Source: Caldilineaceae bacterium (GTDB taxonomy: Bacteria; Chloroflexota; Anaerolineae; Caldilineales; Caldilineaceae). From it: a stretch of DNA of 64,000 nt. The notes under the pieces were generated by a model, which saw only the letters and a program-made list of their open reading frames with translations, searched no databases and was not told the DNA's origin. The stretch covers positions 1 through 64,000 of the forward strand of contig JAPKMW010000069.1 in NCBI GenBank assembly GCA_026645575.1, in the 5' to 3' direction. Within the stretch, counting starts at the first letter, position 1; each line of letters starts with the position of its first letter. This document shows positions 60,636 to 64,000 of the stretch, one piece after another. The position numbers and the translations under genes were made by a program.

Positions 60636-61598
60636 TCACCCTTGATTTTCGTCATTTGCGAAAAATGAAACTTGAGGTAGCGCTTTGACCTTTTTGACGA
60701 CGGTTTCGACCTGCGGCATGGCCTCACAAAACCGGGCATAAAGTCTTTCCGGCGAACGGCTAAATTCCTCGACCATCGCCGCCCGCACAGTCGCGTCGGT
60801 TTTCCATTGGTAGAGTTCTTGCACAAAGGGCGCTTCCGCCGGCAGATGACTGGCATAAAAGGCCAGAACATCCACCTTTTTGTAGAGAAAAGAACCCGTT
60901 GCACAATAACTCTTCGCTGCCACTGCATTACGCAGCGCCCGCACCGCCTGCTGCACCCACTGGATCTGACCGCTCTTGGCTAACTTGAAGGCATCGAAGG
61001 AATCCGGGTGTAAGCTGGCATAAAGTCGCGGGCTGAGGTTGTCTAAGAATTGCGCCGTGTACTGCTGGGCCAACGGTGCAAAGAGCCGCCCCTGCAATTG
61101 GCGGCGTGTCTCTTGTAAAAAGCCGGTTGGATCGTACAAGACGTTGCTTTGCAGCAGGATCGAATGTTCAAACGAGGGGTGGTCGGCCAACCGGGTCAAT
61201 TCATAGGCGGCATAGCGTTGATCGACAAAGCCAAACTCAATATTCGCTGGTAGCGCCGCCGAAACTTCTGCCATGATGGCCTCATTAAAGCTCCACCAGG
61301 CGTACTCCTGGCGCGGCAACGGCGGACGGCAACAGGCAAAATCGTCATACAACGGCGGTCCCTGGTCATAAACAAAGGCCAGATTGACCAGATACGTCGC
61401 GGGCGATGTGACATAAATTCTGGTGTCGATGTCCGAGGAAGGAACTGCTTCGCCCTTGGCAAAGGAGCCAATTTCCAAGATGCCAACCACACGCGTTGGC
61501 TCCCCGAAGGCAGCCGCCAACGCGTCAACATACCGCTGCAATTTGGTTGGGTTGGTTTCCAGCTCGGAGTGTTCTGGTGAAAATGCGGGTTGCATCAA
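60636..61598 (-). CDS. MNT-type nucleotidyltransferase
   Basis: 320 residues. The nucleotidyltransferase signature GSFAKGEAVPSSDIDTRIYV (G44-S45 and D56-x-D58) is intact, so metal binding and NMP transfer are possible. The C-terminal two thirds are helical with many Leu and Ala residues. It overlaps the upstream helical-protein gene by 4 bp (ATGA), as in HEPN/MNT toxin-antitoxin pairs where the transferase modifies the partner. It is longer than the usual 100-150-residue MNT antitoxins, so a free-standing role, such as transfer to tRNA or small molecules, is also possible. Confidence 0.72.
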   Translation of the reverse strand: MMQPAFSPEHSELETNPTKLQRYVDALAAAFGEPTRVVGILEIGSFAKGEAVPSSDIDTRIYVTSPATYLVNLAFVYDQGPPLYDDFACCRPPLPRQEYAWWSFNEAIMAEVSAALPANIEFGFVDQRYAAYELTRLADHPSFEHSILLQSNVLYDPTGFLQETRRQLQGRLFAPLAQQYTAQFLDNLSPRLYASLHPDSFDAFKLAKSGQIQWVQQAVRALRNAVAAKSYCATGSFLYKKVDVLAFYASHLPAEAPFVQELYQWKTDATVRAAMVEEFSRSPERLYARFCEAMPQVETVVKKVKALPQVSFFANDENQG

Positions 61599-62005
61599 CG
61601 CAAAGTTGCGACGAACGAAACCGGGGCTTCCGACTGATTGGCTAATGGTAGTGGCTCGTCATCCAACAAACCGGCGATGGCGATGAGTCGATCCGACCAT
61701 TCTCGTGCTTTGTCCGCTACGCCGACACGTTGTGTCGCATCCTGCGCAATATCAGCCCAGGCAAAACGCCAGCGGACTAAAGAGCGTTGCAGTTCGACCA
61801 AGATAAACTGTTGATCCAGGGTAGCTGATGGCGCGGCCCAGTCAATCATGGCTTTCGTTTCATCAAACAGATCAGTAATAGCTGCTTGCTCTATCTCACT
61901 TTGTATAAATGCGGATGTGCGCCCAAGGTTAGAGGCAATATTCCCCAGTTGAATGGCTACACGGTCGCGTAAGAACCTTTCGCGCAACGTAGAAAGATCA
62001 CGCAC
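61595..62005 (-). CDS. All-helical protein coupled to nucleotidyltransferase (HEPN-like candidate)
   Basis: 136 residues of predicted helices (LSTLRERFLRDRVAIQLGNI, ITDLFDETKAMIDWAAPS, LVELQRSLVRWRFAWADIAQ). The classical HEPN Rx4-6H motif is not seen, so the family is not proven. Its small size, helical nature and 4-bp overlap with the nucleotidyltransferase support a two-component module. Start ATG 62005, 33 bp after the paralogous acidic protein gene. Confidence 0.6.
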   Translation of the reverse strand: MRDLSTLRERFLRDRVAIQLGNIASNLGRTSAFIQSEIEQAAITDLFDETKAMIDWAAPSATLDQQFILVELQRSLVRWRFAWADIAQDATQRVGVADKAREWSDRLIAIAGLLDDEPLPLANQSEAPVSFVATLR

Positions 62006-62038
62006 ACAGCCTCCGGTTTTCCATCAATCGCTAAGCCA

Positions 62039-62362
62039 TTACCAATTTTCTGTTGCTTTGAGAAATTCTTCCCCAGAGGCAAATACTTCAAGCGGCTCCT
62101 CCGGATGTAATTCTTTATATCTTTCGTTCTCTTGCACCATGCGCCAGGCTAATTCATCTTCAGTCGGGTCATCCAAAAAATCTTTGTAATCCAAGAATTG
62201 GATAAACTTCCACACCTCGGCCAACTGGGCTGGTCGTAATGATTGAAGTGATTCAACGACCATCTCTAGGGAGGGATCGGGCCGACACGCCTCTACAGAA
62301 GCCTGATCAGAAACTGGTTGCGCTTCTCTAGGATCTACTGTAGCTACAACAGCTATTGTCAT
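62039..62362 (-). CDS. Small acidic protein, paralogue of 60062-60541
   Basis: 107 residues, ATG 62362 with AAAGGAG upstream, so this is a well-supported small gene. The core PAQLAEVWKFIQFLDYKDFL is shared with 60062-60541; the tail is rich in Glu and ends KATENW. First gene of the apparent four-gene unit that contains the nucleotidyltransferase. A role as regulator or antitoxin is inferred. Confidence 0.65.
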   Translation of the reverse strand: MTIAVVATVDPREAQPVSDQASVEACRPDPSLEMVVESLQSLRPAQLAEVWKFIQFLDYKDFLDDPTEDELAWRMVQENERYKELHPEEPLEVFASGEEFLKATENW

Positions 62363-62381
62363 AATATTCTCCTTTGGTTAC

Positions 62382-62413
62382 ACAGCCCGTGCTAACGTTC
62401 AGCTACGGGCTGT
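62382..62413. terminator. Hairpin between B12-radical SAM gene and toxin-like module
   Basis: ACAGCCCGT (62382-62390) pairs with ACGGGCTGT (62405-62413), a perfect 9-bp stem. It lies just past the stop codon of the radical SAM gene. There is no T-run, so this is a weak terminator call. Confidence 0.45.
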
Positions 62414-62433
62414 ATTGTACACCAAATGGAAAA

Positions 62434-63906
62434 CTACGCCACCGCTTTCGCCTTCTCCGGCTGTGCATTCGGCGCTTGTTGATCCTTTGATCCCAGGAAG
62501 AAGCGCTTAAATTGACCGATGGTGCCGGGGATATTGAGCCAGTTGTCCTTCATCATCGCCTTTTCCAGCACCCGTTCGGGGCGGTAGAGGTAGAAGCGGC
62601 GATAGGCTTCGCGCCATTTCTTGATGACTAAGTCCGGATCATATTTGCCATCGTTCATGGTGAAACGCGACTTTTGCTCATGAATGGCAAAGTCGGTCCA
62701 ATTGTCGGCAAAGACCTGGCCGCCTTCCATGATCTGGTCGTACATGACCGTACCGGGGAAGGGGGCGGCGAGCATAAAGTTCGCCAGCTTGGGGTCGAGT
62801 TCGAGCGCCAGTTGGATCGTCTTTTCCATCGTCTCTTCGTTGTCGCCGGGCATGCCGAAGATGAAGAAACCCATGGTTTGCAGACCAGCGGCTTTGGCAT
62901 TCTTAAAGGCAGCGCGCACCTGATCAAGCGTTTGGCCTTTGCGGATCACATTGCGCAACATCTGCTCGTCGCCATTTTCAACGCCGAAGCCGACCCGTTT
63001 ACAACCGGCAGCTTTCATCAGTTGGAAGAGTTCCAGGTCGGTGTGGTTGACCTTCATGCCATGCACGGTGGTCCACGGCACGGTATTCAACCCCTCTTCC
63101 ACCAGGCGGCGACAAAGCTCTTTGGCGCGCGGCAACTTCAAATTCCAAATATCGTCGGTGACGCCGACTTCGGTGGCACCCAAGCCATTGACCAGCCACT
63201 TCCATTCGGCCACCACGCTCTCCACTGAGCGCGCCCGCCAGGTGTCGCCGGTAACGGGTTTGGAGCAAAAGGTGCATTTGTAAGGACAGCCGCGGCTGGT
63301 CAGAATGGTAAAGCTACGCGCCCCGCGGTCTAGCCCATCGGTGAGTGGCTGGAGGTTGGTGTAGCGATCGATCTTAAAGAGATCATGGGCCGGGAAGGGC
63401 AGCGCATCCAGATCGGGAATCATGGGACTCTCAACGCTGGAAACAATTTCATCCCCCTTGCGGAAGTGAATGCCGGGCAGCACGCCAGGTTTACGACCGG
63501 CGTCTAGCGTGTTGACCAGTTCCAGCAGGGCATATTCGGCTTCGCCCTTAAAGACATAATCGACATATTGATTATGGGGCGGTTGCATCGACTCAAAGGG
63601 CATGATCGTCAAGTGCGGCCCGCCCAACACGGTGATCAACCCACGCTTCTTGGCAAGCTGCGCCATTTGCCAGGCATCGCCAATCAACGGCGTGGTAGCG
63701 GTGATGCCGATAAGATCATAGGGCTTGCGCTGAGTTTCGGCCAGATCGATATAGTAATCAACGCCCACATCTTCAATGGCGGCATCGTAGATCATGCACT
63801 CGTGGCCACCTTCGCGCAAGACGGCGGCCAGGTAGCCTAGACCCAGCGGAATATGTTTGCGTTCGCTCCACACTTTGGCTTCCGGGCTGGCAAGAATAAT
63901 ACGCAT
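62434..63906 (-). CDS. B12-binding radical SAM protein
   Basis: 490 residues. The N-terminal domain (about 1-150) is of cobalamin-binding type ([50 protein letters not shown]). The radical SAM motif is [12 protein letters not shown] (C207, C211, C214), followed by GVTDDIW and [20 protein letters not shown], characteristic of this class. Such enzymes methylate or rearrange unreactive carbons of lipids, antibiotics or hopanoids, or in some cases work on nucleotides. The start at ATG 63906 lies 1 bp from the preceding gene's stop, so the two are an operon. Substrate cannot be named. Confidence 0.88.
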   Translation of the reverse strand: MRIILASPEAKVWSERKHIPLGLGYLAAVLREGGHECMIYDAAIEDVGVDYYIDLAETQRKPYDLIGITATTPLIGDAWQMAQLAKKRGLITVLGGPHLTIMPFESMQPPHNQYVDYVFKGEAEYALLELVNTLDAGRKPGVLPGIHFRKGDEIVSSVESPMIPDLDALPFPAHDLFKIDRYTNLQPLTDGLDRGARSFTILTSRGCPYKCTFCSKPVTGDTWRARSVESVVAEWKWLVNGLGATEVGVTDDIWNLKLPRAKELCRRLVEEGLNTVPWTTVHGMKVNHTDLELFQLMKAAGCKRVGFGVENGDEQMLRNVIRKGQTLDQVRAAFKNAKAAGLQTMGFFIFGMPGDNEETMEKTIQLALELDPKLANFMLAAPFPGTVMYDQIMEGGQVFADNWTDFAIHEQKSRFTMNDGKYDPDLVIKKWREAYRRFYLYRPERVLEKAMMKDNWLNIPGTIGQFKRFFLGSKDQQAPNAQPEKAKAVA

Positions 63907-63907
63907 A

Positions 63908-64000
63908 TTAAATAGCCCCTTCCGCTTCGACCGCCTTGCGCAAAGCGGTCTTTTCCTTCTTCGGAACGAAAGTACGCATGGCGATGCGCATGTTGCGCGG
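63908..64000 (-). CDS. C-terminal end of an upstream gene (partial)
   Basis: The window edge cuts a minus-strand frame that reads [20 protein letters not shown] followed by AVEAEGAI and a TAA at 63908-63910. Its stop lies 1 bp before the ATG of the B12-radical SAM gene, so the genes are co-transcribed. Too short to name. Confidence 0.6.
   Translation of the reverse strand, partial: PRNMRIAMRTFVPKKEKTALRKAVEAEGAI

Noticed and set aside
1..64000. tRNA, rRNA or riboswitch genes
   Set aside because: No cloverleaf-like or rRNA-like sequence was found by reading; a covariance-model search would be needed to exclude small RNAs.

Overview
The window reads as a chromosomal segment of a filamentous or envelope-complex Chloroflexota bacterium (Caldilineae/Anaerolineae type). 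This is an inference from gene style, not from a marker gene. The clues are large secreted proteins built from FG-GAP, DUF11, FnIII and Calx-beta modules, Thr/Pro-rich linkers, C-termini ending in FLPLI- or YLPLA-like motifs, DUF2723 and GT39 membrane glycosyltransferases, several PD-(D/E)XK 'Rpn-like' nuclease genes with short in-frame repeats, and many intergenic inverted repeats. I saw no rRNA, tRNA, CRISPR array or complete insertion sequence.

Region by region: (1) 1-5071 holds a class III nucleotide cyclase coupled to an FnIII protein, then a worn area where an RHS 3' fragment plus an antisense PD-(D/E)XK nuclease gene occur twice in tandem. (2) 5072-6019 is heme A synthase (ctaA). (3) 6402-16416 is an exported-protein block: a 2051-aa FG-GAP giant and two VWA-domain lipoproteins. 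(4) 16513-25392 (mostly minus) has a broken Rpn gene, an nSTAND-NTPase remnant, a DUF2723 glycosyltransferase, a three-gene operon (sortase-like protein lacking its catalytic Cys, a GT2/sugar-phosphate-transferase fusion, an SH3b/DUF11 secreted protein), a HEAT/zinc protein and an unknown membrane protein. (5) 25761-27713 is a secreted chymotrypsin-fold protease plus a small exported partner. (6) 27839-33937 is a divergent pair: an ATPase with an OmpR-type winged helix, and a 1397-aa single-pass receptor-like protein with an intracellular aminoglycoside-phosphotransferase-like domain and two different periplasmic-binding modules outside. (7) 34329-39654 starts with an ECF sigma factor, followed by small membrane proteins, an RDD protein, an HtrA-like protease with two sugar-binding-like domains and an SH3b protein.

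(8) 39995-55197 (minus) is the most unusual part: a six-gene, about 15-kb, tightly packed operon encoding a DUF6603 protein, three large proteins of unknown fold (991, 1511 and 530 aa), a hemopexin-repeat protein with an M15-like zinc peptidase domain, and a peptidoglycan-binding/caspase-like protein. None has a recognisable signal peptide, and no known sheath, tube or baseplate gene is nearby. I propose it is an undescribed multi-protein assembly or effector-delivery system. (9) 55490-56067 is a MazEF-type toxin-antitoxin pair divergent from that operon. (10) 56206-64000 (minus) carries a GT39 glycosyltransferase, two radical SAM enzymes (SPASM-like and B12-binding types) and, between them, a candidate nucleotidyltransferase/helical-protein module flanked by two paralogous small acidic proteins.
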